Below, piece by piece: positions 16,655-24,212 of a DNA stretch of 47,364 nucleotides. Source of the DNA: Sphingomonas sp. (GTDB lineage Bacteria; Pseudomonadota; Alphaproteobacteria; Sphingomonadales; Sphingomonadaceae); contig JAFIGU010000033.1 in NCBI GenBank assembly GCA_017849555.1, forward strand, positions 1-47,364, given 5' to 3'. Both the position numbers and the translations under genes were made by a program. The notes under the pieces are model-generated. The model saw nothing but the letters and a program-made list of their open reading frames with translations, had not been told where the DNA came from and did no database searches. Within the stretch, counting starts at the first letter, position 1; the number at the start of each line of letters is the position of its first letter.

Positions 16655-18054
16655 GCCGGACGATTTTCGACAAGATCTGGGATGCGCATCGCGTCACCCG
16701 GACGCCGGGCGGGCTCGACCTGATCCTGATCGACCGGATCCTGCTCCACGAGCGCACCGGCGGCGTCGCGCTGCGCGGTCTGGAGGAGCGGGGGTTGCCG
16801 GTAGCGGCGCCCGATCAGGCGTTCGCGGTGATGGACCATATCATCGACACGCGCCCCGGCCGCACCGACCGGACCTTGATGCCGACCGGCACCGACTTCA
16901 TCCTTGCGACGCGCGAGGCGGCGGGGAAGGCGGGGATCCGGCTGTTCGATCTCGACGATCCGCAGCAGGGCATCGTCCATGTGATGTCGCCCGAACTCGG
17001 CATCGTGCTGCCGGGCGCGACCCTGATCTGCCCGGATAGCCATACCTGCTCGCAGGGCGCGTTGGGCGCGCTCGCCTGGGGGATCGGCTCGACCGAGGCG
17101 GAACATGCGCTGGCGACGTCGACGTTGCGGGTGCGCCGTCCGCCGCGGATGCGAATCCGGATCGACGGCGAACTCGCGCCGGGGGTGACGGCCAAGGATC
17201 TAGCGCTGGCGCTGCTCGGCCGCTTCGGGGTCGGTGGCGGCGCGGGGCATGTCGTCGAATATGCCGGCAGCGCGGTCCGCGCGCTCGATGTCGAGGGGCG
17301 GCTGACCTTGTGCAACATGGCGACCGAATTCGCCGCCTTCACCGCGATCATCGCGCCCGACGAAAAGGTGATCGATTTCCTCGAGGGGCGCCGCTTTGCC
17401 CCGACCGGCGCGGATTGGGCGGCCGCGGCCGGGCATTGGCTGTCGCTTGCCAGCGACGATGACGCCCGCTTCGATGTCGAGCGCATATTCGATGCGCGGG
17501 ACGTCGCGCCGATGATCACCTGGGGCACGAGCCCGCAGCAGGTGGTGGCGATCGACGGCGCGGTGCCGGCGCCGGGCGCGGGGCAGGGCACCACCGAGGG
17601 ACAGGCGCGCGCGCTCGATTATATGGGGCTGGCGCCGGGGATGCGGCTCGCCGAACTGCCGATCGACGCCGCCTTCATCGGATCGTGCACCAACAGCCGC
17701 ATCGGCGATCTGCGCCGCGCCGCCGCCTTGCTCCGCGGCCGGCACGTCGCGCCGGGGGTGAAGGCGATCTGCGTCCCCGGGTCGACGCAGGTCAAACGCG
17801 CCGCGGAGGCGGAGGGGCTGGACGAGATTTTTCGCGCCGCCGGCTTCGAGTGGCGCGAATCCGGCTGCTCGATGTGCTTCTTTGCCGGCGGCGAGAGCTT
17901 CGGCCCGCAGGAGCGCGTCGTCTCCTCGACCAATCGCAATTTCGAAAGCCGGCAGGGCCCCGGCACGCGCACGCATCTCGCGTCGCCGGAAACGGTCGCC
18001 GCTTCGGCGATCGCCGGCCATATCGCCGATCCGCGTCGGGTGGCCGCCCGATGA
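16651..18054 (+). CDS. LeuC-like hydro-lyase large subunit (aconitase superfamily)
   Basis: A 467-aa large subunit of a LeuCD-type 4Fe-4S hydratase, the same length as isopropylmalate isomerase LeuC. Cluster ligands are visible in IGSCTNSR and SGCSMCFFAGG, and the substrate loop in CPDSHTCSQGALGALAWGIG. Deviations from canonical LeuC include THTCS for the usual THTST/A and NFESRQGPGTRTHLASP. The reaction should be reversible hydration of a substituted maleate or citraconate-type diacid; dimethylmaleate hydratase belongs to this group. It starts at TTG inside the transferase stop and overlaps the small subunit ATG. There is no leuA or leuB nearby, so leucine biosynthesis is unlikely. Confidence 0.9.
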   Translation: MSRTIFDKIWDAHRVTRTPGGLDLILIDRILLHERTGGVALRGLEERGLPVAAPDQAFAVMDHIIDTRPGRTDRTLMPTGTDFILATREAAGKAGIRLFDLDDPQQGIVHVMSPELGIVLPGATLICPDSHTCSQGALGALAWGIGSTEAEHALATSTLRVRRPPRMRIRIDGELAPGVTAKDLALALLGRFGVGGGAGHVVEYAGSAVRALDVEGRLTLCNMATEFAAFTAIIAPDEKVIDFLEGRRFAPTGADWAAAAGHWLSLASDDDARFDVERIFDARDVAPMITWGTSPQQVVAIDGAVPAPGAGQGTTEGQARALDYMGLAPGMRLAELPIDAAFIGSCTNSRIGDLRRAAALLRGRHVAPGVKAICVPGSTQVKRAAEAEGLDEIFRAAGFEWRESGCSMCFFAGGESFGPQERVVSSTNRNFESRQGPGTRTHLASPETVAASAIAGHIADPRRVAAR

Positions 18055-18713
18055 AACCCTTTACCACGCTCACCGCGATCGCCGCGCCGCTGCTCCGCGA
18101 CAATGTCGATACCGATGCGATCATCCCCTCGCGTGAGATGCGCAGCGTGTCGAAAAAGGGGCTGGCCGACGGCCTGTTCGCCGGTTGGCGCTATGTCGCG
18201 ATCGGCTCGCGCGAGCCGCAGCGCGATTTCGTGCTCAACCGGCCGCGCTATGCCGGCGCGCGGATCCTCGTCAGCGGGGCGAATTTCGGCTGCGGGTCGA
18301 GCCGCGAGCATGCCGTCTGGGCGCTGGCGGAATTCGGCATCCGTGCGGTGGTGGCACCGTCGTTCAACCCGATCTTCCAGGCCAATTGCATCGCCAATGG
18401 CGTGGTTCCCGTGCTGCTCGGTCGCGATGTGGTGGCGACGATCGCCGCGGCGCTCGAAGAATCGGCATCACCGCATCTCACCGTCGATCTGGATACGCAG
18501 GCCGTCTCGCTGGATCATGCGAGGGCCTGGCATTTCGAGATCGATCCCGATGCGCGCGAAGCCTTGCTGGCCGGACGCGATTCGATCGCGCAGACGCTCC
18601 AGCTCGCCGATCAAATCGCCGCGTTCCGCGCGCGCGATGCCGTCGCGCGCGCGTGGATCTATACCTCCGTCGAGCGAACCGGCCAGGCGATCACCGGCGA
18701 TCCCTCGTCATGA
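18051..18713 (+). CDS. LeuD-like hydro-lyase small subunit
   Basis: A 220-aa swivelling small subunit partner of the LeuC-like protein. It has DNVDTDAIIPSREMRSV at the N terminus, ILVSGANFGCGSSREHAVWAL, the substrate-loop signature, and FNPIFQANCIANGVVPVLL. ATG 18051 overlaps the large-subunit stop (ATGA). The two subunits form the active hydratase. The 3' end overlaps the convergent TetR gene by 23 bp. Confidence 0.92.
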   Translation: MKPFTTLTAIAAPLLRDNVDTDAIIPSREMRSVSKKGLADGLFAGWRYVAIGSREPQRDFVLNRPRYAGARILVSGANFGCGSSREHAVWALAEFGIRAVVAPSFNPIFQANCIANGVVPVLLGRDVVATIAAALEESASPHLTVDLDTQAVSLDHARAWHFEIDPDAREALLAGRDSIAQTLQLADQIAAFRARDAVARAWIYTSVERTGQAITGDPSS

Positions 18714-19329
18714 GCCGCTCGAGATAGGCGCACAGCATATCGGCGAGCGCTGCGGCATAGCTTTCGATCTCGGCGGGGGTACGCGATACCGAGGAGAAAC
18801 TCCCGCCGACCTCGCTGAGCGTCGTCTTGACGAGATCGCTGGTGCGCGATCGCGCTTCGTCGGCAAGGTCGGGGAGGACCTCGCGCGTGAAGGCCCTGAA
18901 GATGTCCGCGCTCGCGGCGTGGACTTCGATCGCCTCGGGGGCGTCGCGATAGAGCGGCGCCGCGTCGTTGAGCGCGCCGCGGATTTGCGCCTCCTCGCAT
19001 TCGGATCGGACGAAGGCATGCACCAGCGTCCGCAACCGATCGAGCGGCGGGACGCGCCTGTCCTCGAGGATTCCCCGCAACAGATCGGTCGTGCGTCGCC
19101 ACTCGTCGCTCTGCAGCCGGAACAGGATCGACGCCTTGTTGGGGAAATATTGATAGAGCGATCCCACGCTGACCCCCGCGCGCTCGGCCACCCGCGCGGT
19201 GGTGAAACGCGCCGCGCCTTCGGCCGCCAAAACCTGAACAGCTGCGTCGAGCACCGCCGAAACCAGCTCGGTCGATCGCGCCTGCCGCGGCTGTTTTCGC
19301 GAGGAAACGCGGGTGGTTGGGCGAGGCAT
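18691..19329 (-). CDS. TetR-family transcriptional regulator
   Basis: A 212-aa TetR-type repressor. The N-terminal helix-turn-helix lies at about residues 20-65 (VLAAEGAARFTTARVAERAG; VSVGSLYQYFPNKASIL), and the C-terminal half is the ligand/dimer domain. The start is ATG 19329; longer open frame upstream is not needed. It is divergent from the O-methyltransferase-like gene at 19428, and a palindrome at 19346-19380 in the shared promoter is a likely operator. TetR proteins of this type usually control the divergent neighbour and themselves. Confidence 0.9.
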   Translation of the reverse strand: MPRPTTRVSSRKQPRQARSTELVSAVLDAAVQVLAAEGAARFTTARVAERAGVSVGSLYQYFPNKASILFRLQSDEWRRTTDLLRGILEDRRVPPLDRLRTLVHAFVRSECEEAQIRGALNDAAPLYRDAPEAIEVHAASADIFRAFTREVLPDLADEARSRTSDLVKTTLSEVGGSFSSVSRTPAEIESYAAALADMLCAYLERLMTRDRR

Positions 19330-19345
19330 CGTTGCGGCTCCGGCC

Positions 19346-19380
19346 AATGCGAATAGGAAATGCGACGAACTATTCGTATT
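19346..19380. promoter_or_regulatory. Inverted repeat, probable TetR operator
   Basis: Arms AATGCGAATAG (19346-19356) and CTATTCGTATT (19370-19380) are inverted repeats matching at 10 of 11 positions with a 13-base spacer. They lie 17 bp upstream of the TetR ATG and 48 bp upstream of the divergent methyltransferase gene. Confidence 0.6.
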
Positions 19381-19388
19381 TTCCGGTT

Positions 19389-19410
19389 CGGGCAAATGCG
19401 GATTTGCCCG
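19389..19410 (+). promoter_or_regulatory. Perfect 9-bp hairpin in the methyltransferase leader
   Basis: CGGGCAAAT, GCGG loop, ATTTGCCCG form a perfect stem that ends 17 bases before ATG 19428, just upstream of the CGGAG ribosome binding site. It could be a second protein-binding site or a structured mRNA leader. No T tract follows, so it is not a terminator. Confidence 0.45.
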
Positions 19411-19427
19411 CTTATCGGAGATAATCA

Positions 19428-20093
19428 ATGTCCACCTTTGTCGGCGCGCCCGTCGCGCCTCTTCTCGATCGTCTGTTCGCCGAGGCGGAAGCGGCCTCGC
19501 CCTTTGCCAGCCCGGCCTTCGCCTCACTCTCCGCCGAGGAGCGCCGCCGGCTGATGCGGAGCAAGGATGACTATCGCGCGCTTTACGCCGAGCTGAAGGA
19601 TTTTGCGCTGCCGGTCTCGCGCGAAACCGGCCGGCTGCTCTACATGCTGGCGCGCGCGACACGCGCCACCGCGATCGTCGAATTCGGGACGTCGTTCGGC
19701 CTGTCGACGCTGCATCTCGCGGCGGCGCTGCGCGACAATGGCGGCGGCCGGTTGATCACCAGCGAGTTCGAACCGTCGAAGATCGCGCGGGCCAAGGCCA
19801 ATCTGGCGGCCGGCGGGCTGGCCGATCTGGTCGAGTTCCGGGAGGGCGATGCGCTCGCGACGCTGGCGACCGATCTCCCGGAACATGTCGATCTGTTGCT
19901 GCTCGACGGCGCCAAATCGCTCTATGGCGATATTCTGCAGCTGGTCGAAAGCCGGCTCCGTCCCGGTGCGGTGATCGTCGCCGACAATGCCGATTATTGC
20001 CCCGATTATCTCGCGCATGTCGGCGCGGTCGCGAACGGCTATATCACCATGCCGTTCACCGACGATGTCGAACTGTCGATCCGGCTCGGCTGA
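19428..20093 (+). CDS. Class I SAM O-methyltransferase-like protein
   Basis: A 221-aa soluble protein resembling the catechol/caffeoyl-CoA O-methyltransferase group. Motif I appears as AIVEFGTSFGLSTLHLAAAL, followed by ITSEFEPSKIARAKANLAAGG and the metal-site region VDLLLLDGAKSLYGDIL. The C-terminal ADNADYCPDYLAHV is typical. It is preceded by CGGAG and divergent from a TetR gene, which suggests substrate-induced expression. Its last 55 bp overlap the convergent epimerase-like gene. The methyl acceptor is unknown. Confidence 0.85.
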   Translation: MSTFVGAPVAPLLDRLFAEAEAASPFASPAFASLSAEERRRLMRSKDDYRALYAELKDFALPVSRETGRLLYMLARATRATAIVEFGTSFGLSTLHLAAALRDNGGGRLITSEFEPSKIARAKANLAAGGLADLVEFREGDALATLATDLPEHVDLLLLDGAKSLYGDILQLVESRLRPGAVIVADNADYCPDYLAHVGAVANGYITMPFTDDVELSIRLG

Positions 20094-21052
20094 GCCCGGC
20101 TTTCGGTGGTGCAGCCGAGGCTCGCCAGCGTCGCGCGCACGGCTTGGTCGAGCGGCGTATGCGGTTCCTCGCCAAGCTGCGCCAGCAACCGTGCATTGGT
20201 CATCCGCACCGGCTGGTGCCACAGATAGCGCATTTCCATGAGCTCGCGCGGCGTCGTCGCGACCAGCGCGGCGAGGCGGAGCTGCCACCACGGCAGCGGC
20301 CGGATCGGCACGTTCGGCGATCCCAGCGCGCGCGCAATGGCGTCGACCATCTGCGTGCCGCTGGCATCCCAATGACCCGCCATATGGAAATTGGCGAAAT
20401 CGGGGAGCGACGGGCCGGCCAGCAGCCGCGTCATGGTTTCCGCGACATCGGGCAAATAGGCCCATTGATGCCCGATGCCGCGCCGGCCCGGGTTGCGGAT
20501 CACCCCCGGCCGCCGACCGGGTGCGATCAGCCCCTGGCCGAACCAATTGTTCGCCGCGCCCGGCCCGAAATAATCGCCGGCGCGCAGGATCAGCGCGGTG
20601 ACCTCGCGATTGTCCGACGCGGCGCGGAGCCGCCGTTCCATTTCGACGCGGATCGCGCCCTTGCGGGTGACCGGCCGCTGCGGCGCATCCTCGTCGAACT
20701 GGGGAAAGACATCCGGGCCGTAATTATAGACCGTCCCCGGCAGCACGATCCGCGCGCCGCTCGCCCGCGCCGCGCCGATCGTATTGTCGAGCATCGGCAG
20801 CACCAGCTTTTCCCAGTCGCGATAGCCCGGCGGGTTCACCGCATGAACGATGACATCGGCGCCGCGCGCGGCCGACGCCACTGCCGCCGGATCGAGCGCG
20901 TCGCCGACGATCGGCTCGCATCCCGCCGCCAGTCTCGCCGACGCACCGCGGGTGAGCGCCTTCACCTGCCAGCCGCTCGCCAGCATCCGCCGCATCATTG
21001 CGCCGCCGATCCCGCCGGTTGCGCCGAGAATGAGTGCTGTCTGTCTGGTCAT
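20039..21052 (-). CDS. Atypical NAD-dependent epimerase/dehydratase (extended SDR)
   Basis: A 337-aa Rossmann-fold protein with the N-terminal signature ALILGATGGIGGAMMRRML. VVIHAVNPPG-like DVIVHAVNPPGYRDW and PGTVYNYGPDVFPQFDE are typical of the NmrA/epimerase group. The YxxxK catalytic pair is not obvious, as the Tyr is followed by NYGPDVFP. ATG 21052 has AAGGAGAC upstream; an upstream in-frame start is less likely. It is divergent from the LysR gene at 21143, which probably regulates it. The last 55 bp overlap the convergent methyltransferase gene. Confidence 0.85.
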   Translation of the reverse strand: MTRQTALILGATGGIGGAMMRRMLASGWQVKALTRGASARLAAGCEPIVGDALDPAAVASAARGADVIVHAVNPPGYRDWEKLVLPMLDNTIGAARASGARIVLPGTVYNYGPDVFPQFDEDAPQRPVTRKGAIRVEMERRLRAASDNREVTALILRAGDYFGPGAANNWFGQGLIAPGRRPGVIRNPGRRGIGHQWAYLPDVAETMTRLLAGPSLPDFANFHMAGHWDASGTQMVDAIARALGSPNVPIRPLPWWQLRLAALVATTPRELMEMRYLWHQPVRMTNARLLAQLGEEPHTPLDQAVRATLASLGCTTESRAQPSRIDSSTSSVNGMVI

Positions 21053-21099
21053 CACCGTCTCCTTGTCTTGACGCGGCAAGGATGACGCGCGGCGAGCTT

Positions 21100-21147
21100 T
21101 ACGAAAATTGATGAAAGTCGAAGATCTGCTATACGAAAATAGATGAA
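21100..21147. promoter_or_regulatory. Direct repeats in the LysR/epimerase promoter
   Basis: TACGAAAATTGATGAA (21100-21115) and TACGAAAATAGATGAA (21132-21147) match at 15 of 16 positions, 32 bp apart, about three helical turns. The second copy contains the LysR start codon. A role as a LysR binding site with autoregulation is inference. Confidence 0.5.
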
Positions 21148-22039
21148 CGGCGAACCGAGTTGGGATGTCTATCGCAGCTTCGCGGCGGTGCTACGCGAGG
21201 GCTCCTTGTCCGGCGCCGCGCGCGTCCTGGGCATGACCCAGCCGAGCATCGCGCGGCATATCAGCGCGCTGGAAGATGCGATCGGCGGCGAGCTGTTCGT
21301 CCGCTCGCAGCGCGGCCTGTCACCCACCGACCGCGCGCTGGTGCTCCAGCCGCATGCCGAGGCGCTGGTGACCGCGGCGGCCGCGTTGCGTCGGACCGGA
21401 ACCGGCCAGGTGGATGCGATCGAGGGCAATGTGCGCGTCAGCGCCAGTCAGGCGGTCGGGGTGATGCATCTGCCGTCGATCCTCGCCCGCCTCCGCCGCG
21501 CCCACCCGGCGCTGGCGATCGAGCTGGCGCTGTCCGACAAGGTCGACGACCTGCTTCAGCGTCGGGCCGATATCGCGGTGCGCATGGTCGAGCCCACCCA
21601 GCAGGCGCTGGTGGCGCGCAGGATCGGTTCGGTCCGGCTCGGCTTTCATGCGCATCGCGACTATCTCGCGCTGCGCGGCATACCCGCCAGCGCGGCCGAG
21701 CTGAAGCATCACGACCTCATCGGTTTCGATACCGAGACCGCCTATATCCGCGCGTCGATGCGGCATGTGCCGGGGATCGACCGCGCGATGTTCGCGCTCC
21801 GCGTCGACAATGATGCGGCGCAGTTCGCCGCGATCCAGGCCGGGTTCGGCATCGGCATCTGCCAGACCGCCGTCGCGCGGCGCGATCCCGCATTGGTGCG
21901 CATCCTGCCCGACGCGCTCGATCTGCCGCTGCCGATCTGGATCGTCATGCACGAGGATTTGCGACGCGGCGGACGCTATCGGGCGGTGTTCGACGCGCTG
22001 GCGGCAGGATTGTCGGCGGTTACCGAGCGCGAGGGATAG
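21143..22039 (+). CDS. LysR-family transcriptional regulator
   Basis: A 298-aa LysR protein. The N-terminal helix-turn-helix is visible in residues about 8-65 (FAAVLREGSLSGAARVLGMT, QPSIARHISALEDAIGGELF), followed by the effector-binding domain. ATG 21143 matches the normal LysR N terminus, but no Shine-Dalgarno sequence precedes it, so leaderless or weak initiation is possible. It is divergent from the epimerase gene. Similar AT-rich motifs recur upstream of the SDR and esterase genes to the right. Confidence 0.92.
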   Translation: MNGEPSWDVYRSFAAVLREGSLSGAARVLGMTQPSIARHISALEDAIGGELFVRSQRGLSPTDRALVLQPHAEALVTAAAALRRTGTGQVDAIEGNVRVSASQAVGVMHLPSILARLRRAHPALAIELALSDKVDDLLQRRADIAVRMVEPTQQALVARRIGSVRLGFHAHRDYLALRGIPASAAELKHHDLIGFDTETAYIRASMRHVPGIDRAMFALRVDNDAAQFAAIQAGFGIGICQTAVARRDPALVRILPDALDLPLPIWIVMHEDLRRGGRYRAVFDALAAGLSAVTEREG

Positions 22040-22040
22040 A

Positions 22041-22058
22041 CGCGCCCGGGCGGGCGTG
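22041..22058. terminator. GC-rich hairpin between convergent genes
   Basis: A 7-bp stem with one wobble pair (CGCGCCC / GGGCGTG, 4-base loop) fills the 19-bp gap between the convergent LysR and monooxygenase-like genes. There is no T tract. Confidence 0.35.
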
Positions 22059-23207
22059 TCACGCGGCGATCAGCCTGTCACCGGATTCGAGCACCTGCGT
22101 CGCCTTGCGCCACCGTTCGCGTGCGGCGGCTCGATAGCCGGCAAGGATCGTCGCATCATTGTCATCGCCCGCTGCGGCCAGCCGATGGGCGAGGTCCGCC
22201 GCATCTTGCAGCGCAAGCCGCAGGCCGAGGCCGCTGGACGGCTGCGGCGCGTCGATCGGGGCGCCGAGCTGCGTCATGCGGCCCGACGTGTCGATCGTCG
22301 CTGATGGCGGGGTTGCTGCGGTCCGGATCCGCCAGTCGCGCGGATCGCTGCGCGCGAATATCGCCTGCAAGGGCGGCGCCCAATAGCGGGTCAGCGAGGC
22401 GATCGCGCGGGCCATCGCGCCGGTCGACCCGTTCAGTTCTTCGCGCAGGCGAGGGCCGTATACTTCCCAATAGATATGGTCCGCGACCGGGGGCAGCAGG
22501 CAGTCGCCCGAAATCTCGCTAGCCATCGATCCGAAAGATCGGCGGAAGGTCATGATGTCGATCAGCGCGGCGACGCCGTCGTCGATAACGATCGTCGTGC
22601 CCGCGCAGAGCAGCCGCCCGAATGCCTGGCAATTCTCGGCGGTCGCCGGCGCTTTGCCGCAGATGTAGCGGGTATCGGTATGCGCGGGCGCCGCCGGATC
22701 GCCGATCGCGGAAAGCGCGCCCTCCGCACCGACCAGCAAGCGACCGGTCGCGCGCTCATTATTGTCGAAGAGCGCGACGATGCCCTCCGGGGTTTCTTCA
22801 TATGCGCGGAGCCCGTAGCCGGGACGGACGTGAGGGGTGATGCCGCAAAGCAGGATCCGGCGCAGCGTCTCGGGGTAAACGCACAGGTCGGAGAGCCCTT
22901 TTGCCATGCCGTCCGGCTTCTCCGGCGCGCGGGCGGACAGCGATTTCAGGTTCGGATCGACGGACCACGGGTCCGAATCCGCGATCGACGCGGTTTGATA
23001 GAGCAAATAGAGCAGGTCGATCGGCAGGCATCGCGCGAGCGCCTCCTGCCCGGCTGCGTCGATACGCAGCCGATATCCGGTGTCGTGTACGTGCGGAGCA
23101 TCGGCCGGCTGATAGACCGCGAACGGCAGCCCCGCGCGCTTCAGGCCATGCGCGAGGCACAGGCTGGCCAATCCACCGCCGGCGATCAGAATCGGTTGGT
23201 TTCGCAT
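22059..23207 (-). CDS. FAD-dependent monooxygenase-like protein with degenerate motifs
   Basis: A 382-aa protein of the group A flavin hydroxylase fold. The N-terminal ILIAGGGLASLCLAHGLKRAG is a Rossmann motif whose last Gly is Ser. The second FAD motif, normally GDAAH, reads LGAPIDAPQPSSGLGL, so the Gly-Asp pair is lost. The following LQDAADLAHRL helix is normal. It may bind FAD differently or have lost hydroxylase activity. ATG 23207 has AAAGGA upstream. It lies in the LysR-flanked cluster and is convergent with the LysR gene. Confidence 0.8.
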   Translation of the reverse strand: MRNQPILIAGGGLASLCLAHGLKRAGLPFAVYQPADAPHVHDTGYRLRIDAAGQEALARCLPIDLLYLLYQTASIADSDPWSVDPNLKSLSARAPEKPDGMAKGLSDLCVYPETLRRILLCGITPHVRPGYGLRAYEETPEGIVALFDNNERATGRLLVGAEGALSAIGDPAAPAHTDTRYICGKAPATAENCQAFGRLLCAGTTIVIDDGVAALIDIMTFRRSFGSMASEISGDCLLPPVADHIYWEVYGPRLREELNGSTGAMARAIASLTRYWAPPLQAIFARSDPRDWRIRTAATPPSATIDTSGRMTQLGAPIDAPQPSSGLGLRLALQDAADLAHRLAAAGDDNDATILAGYRAAARERWRKATQVLESGDRLIAA

Positions 23208-23314
23208 AATCGTCCTTTCGGCGCCGGCTATCACGATCTGCAAATGAGAATCAATCGCAAATTGAGGTGGTTGTCGGCTATGATGCGCATCGCCGCTGGA
23301 CTCGCGGGGATCGG

Positions 23315-24016
23315 CTAGCTGCCCAGCACCTTGCGCAGCGAAGCCTCGATCTGGCCGCCGCAATAAGCGTCGCCATAATCCTCGCGCGCTTTGGCGGCGA
23401 GGCGGGCGAGCGGCGGCAGCGTGGCCACCCGCCGGGTCAGCGCGGCGGTCATCGGCGCGGTCTGCTCGAGGATCGCGCCGATCGCCTCGAAACGGTCGGT
23501 CATGGTCGACCATAAGGTGGCCGTGACGACATCGGCGACGCCCGGCAGCTCGCCGCCGAGCAGAAAGCCCGATTCCGCCTGCAAGCCATGCCGGCGGCCG
23601 GTTTCCTCCCACAGCGACATCCATTTCTCCAGGCGAGGGACGAACTCGCGCCAGCGTTCGCGCGTCCACATCAGGCGACCGCCGTCGAGGGTGATGTCGT
23701 CGATCACGTCGTTGGCGTCGTTGACGATCTTCATCGTGAGCGCGCGCAGCGCCGGGGTGGCGGGCATGAGATCGAGCGTTTCACCGAGATAGAGAATGAT
23801 CGCCGGCATCTCGGCGATGGCGAAATCCGCCTTCGTGTCGACGAGCAGCGGCGGCCCCATGAAGGGGACCGGCATTTGCGCCGGCGTTCCTTCCATCAAC
23901 CGCGCGATCGCGTCGTCGCCGTGCTCGGTCCAGGTCTTTCCGGCATGAGCGAGAACCGCGCGGACGAATTGACCGCGAAACGGCACCGACCAGTAATAGA
24001 GTTCGTAATCGGGCAT
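23315..24016 (-). CDS. Glutathione S-transferase-like protein
   Basis: A 233-aa protein with a GST-type N-terminal thioredoxin fold (YELYYWSVPFRGQFVRAVLAH) and a helical C-terminal half. The glutathione-binding region VPFMGPPLLVDTKADFAIAEMPAIILYLGE resembles the cis-Pro and E-S motif region of GSTs. ATG 24016 has GGGAG upstream. It could conjugate or isomerise a pathway intermediate, or detoxify. It is divergent from the SDR gene at 24213, with a palindrome in between. Confidence 0.8.
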   Translation of the reverse strand: MPDYELYYWSVPFRGQFVRAVLAHAGKTWTEHGDDAIARLMEGTPAQMPVPFMGPPLLVDTKADFAIAEMPAIILYLGETLDLMPATPALRALTMKIVNDANDVIDDITLDGGRLMWTRERWREFVPRLEKWMSLWEETGRRHGLQAESGFLLGGELPGVADVVTATLWSTMTDRFEAIGAILEQTAPMTAALTRRVATLPPLARLAAKAREDYGDAYCGGQIEASLRKVLGS

Positions 24017-24157
24017 AGCGGGGCTCCCAATCGGTTCGATCGTGGTCGAAACGCACCGGCGGGACATCCGAGCCGTCGTTCCGCTCTTGTCAGGTCGGCG
24101 GGGCGCGACGAGACATTCCGCATTGCTAGCACGATTGCACTTTACATGATGATGTTA

Positions 24158-24190
24158 CGTAGATTATCTGCAAATAATCTACGCAAATAG
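24158..24190. promoter_or_regulatory. Perfect inverted repeat plus motif upstream of the SDR
   Basis: CGTAGATTAT (24158-24167) and ATAATCTACG (24174-24183) form a perfect 10-bp inverted repeat with a 6-base spacer. It overlaps TACGCAAATAG (24180-24190), a motif that recurs before the esterase. It lies 23 bp upstream of the SDR start. Confidence 0.55.
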
Positions 24191-24212
24191 CGACGTGGAG
24201 CGCCGTAGGACG

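Noticed and set aside
16651..18713. Leucine biosynthesis isopropylmalate isomerase
   Set aside because: No leuA or leuB is present, and the pair is fused in an operon with a CoA-transferase and controlled by the catabolic promoter.
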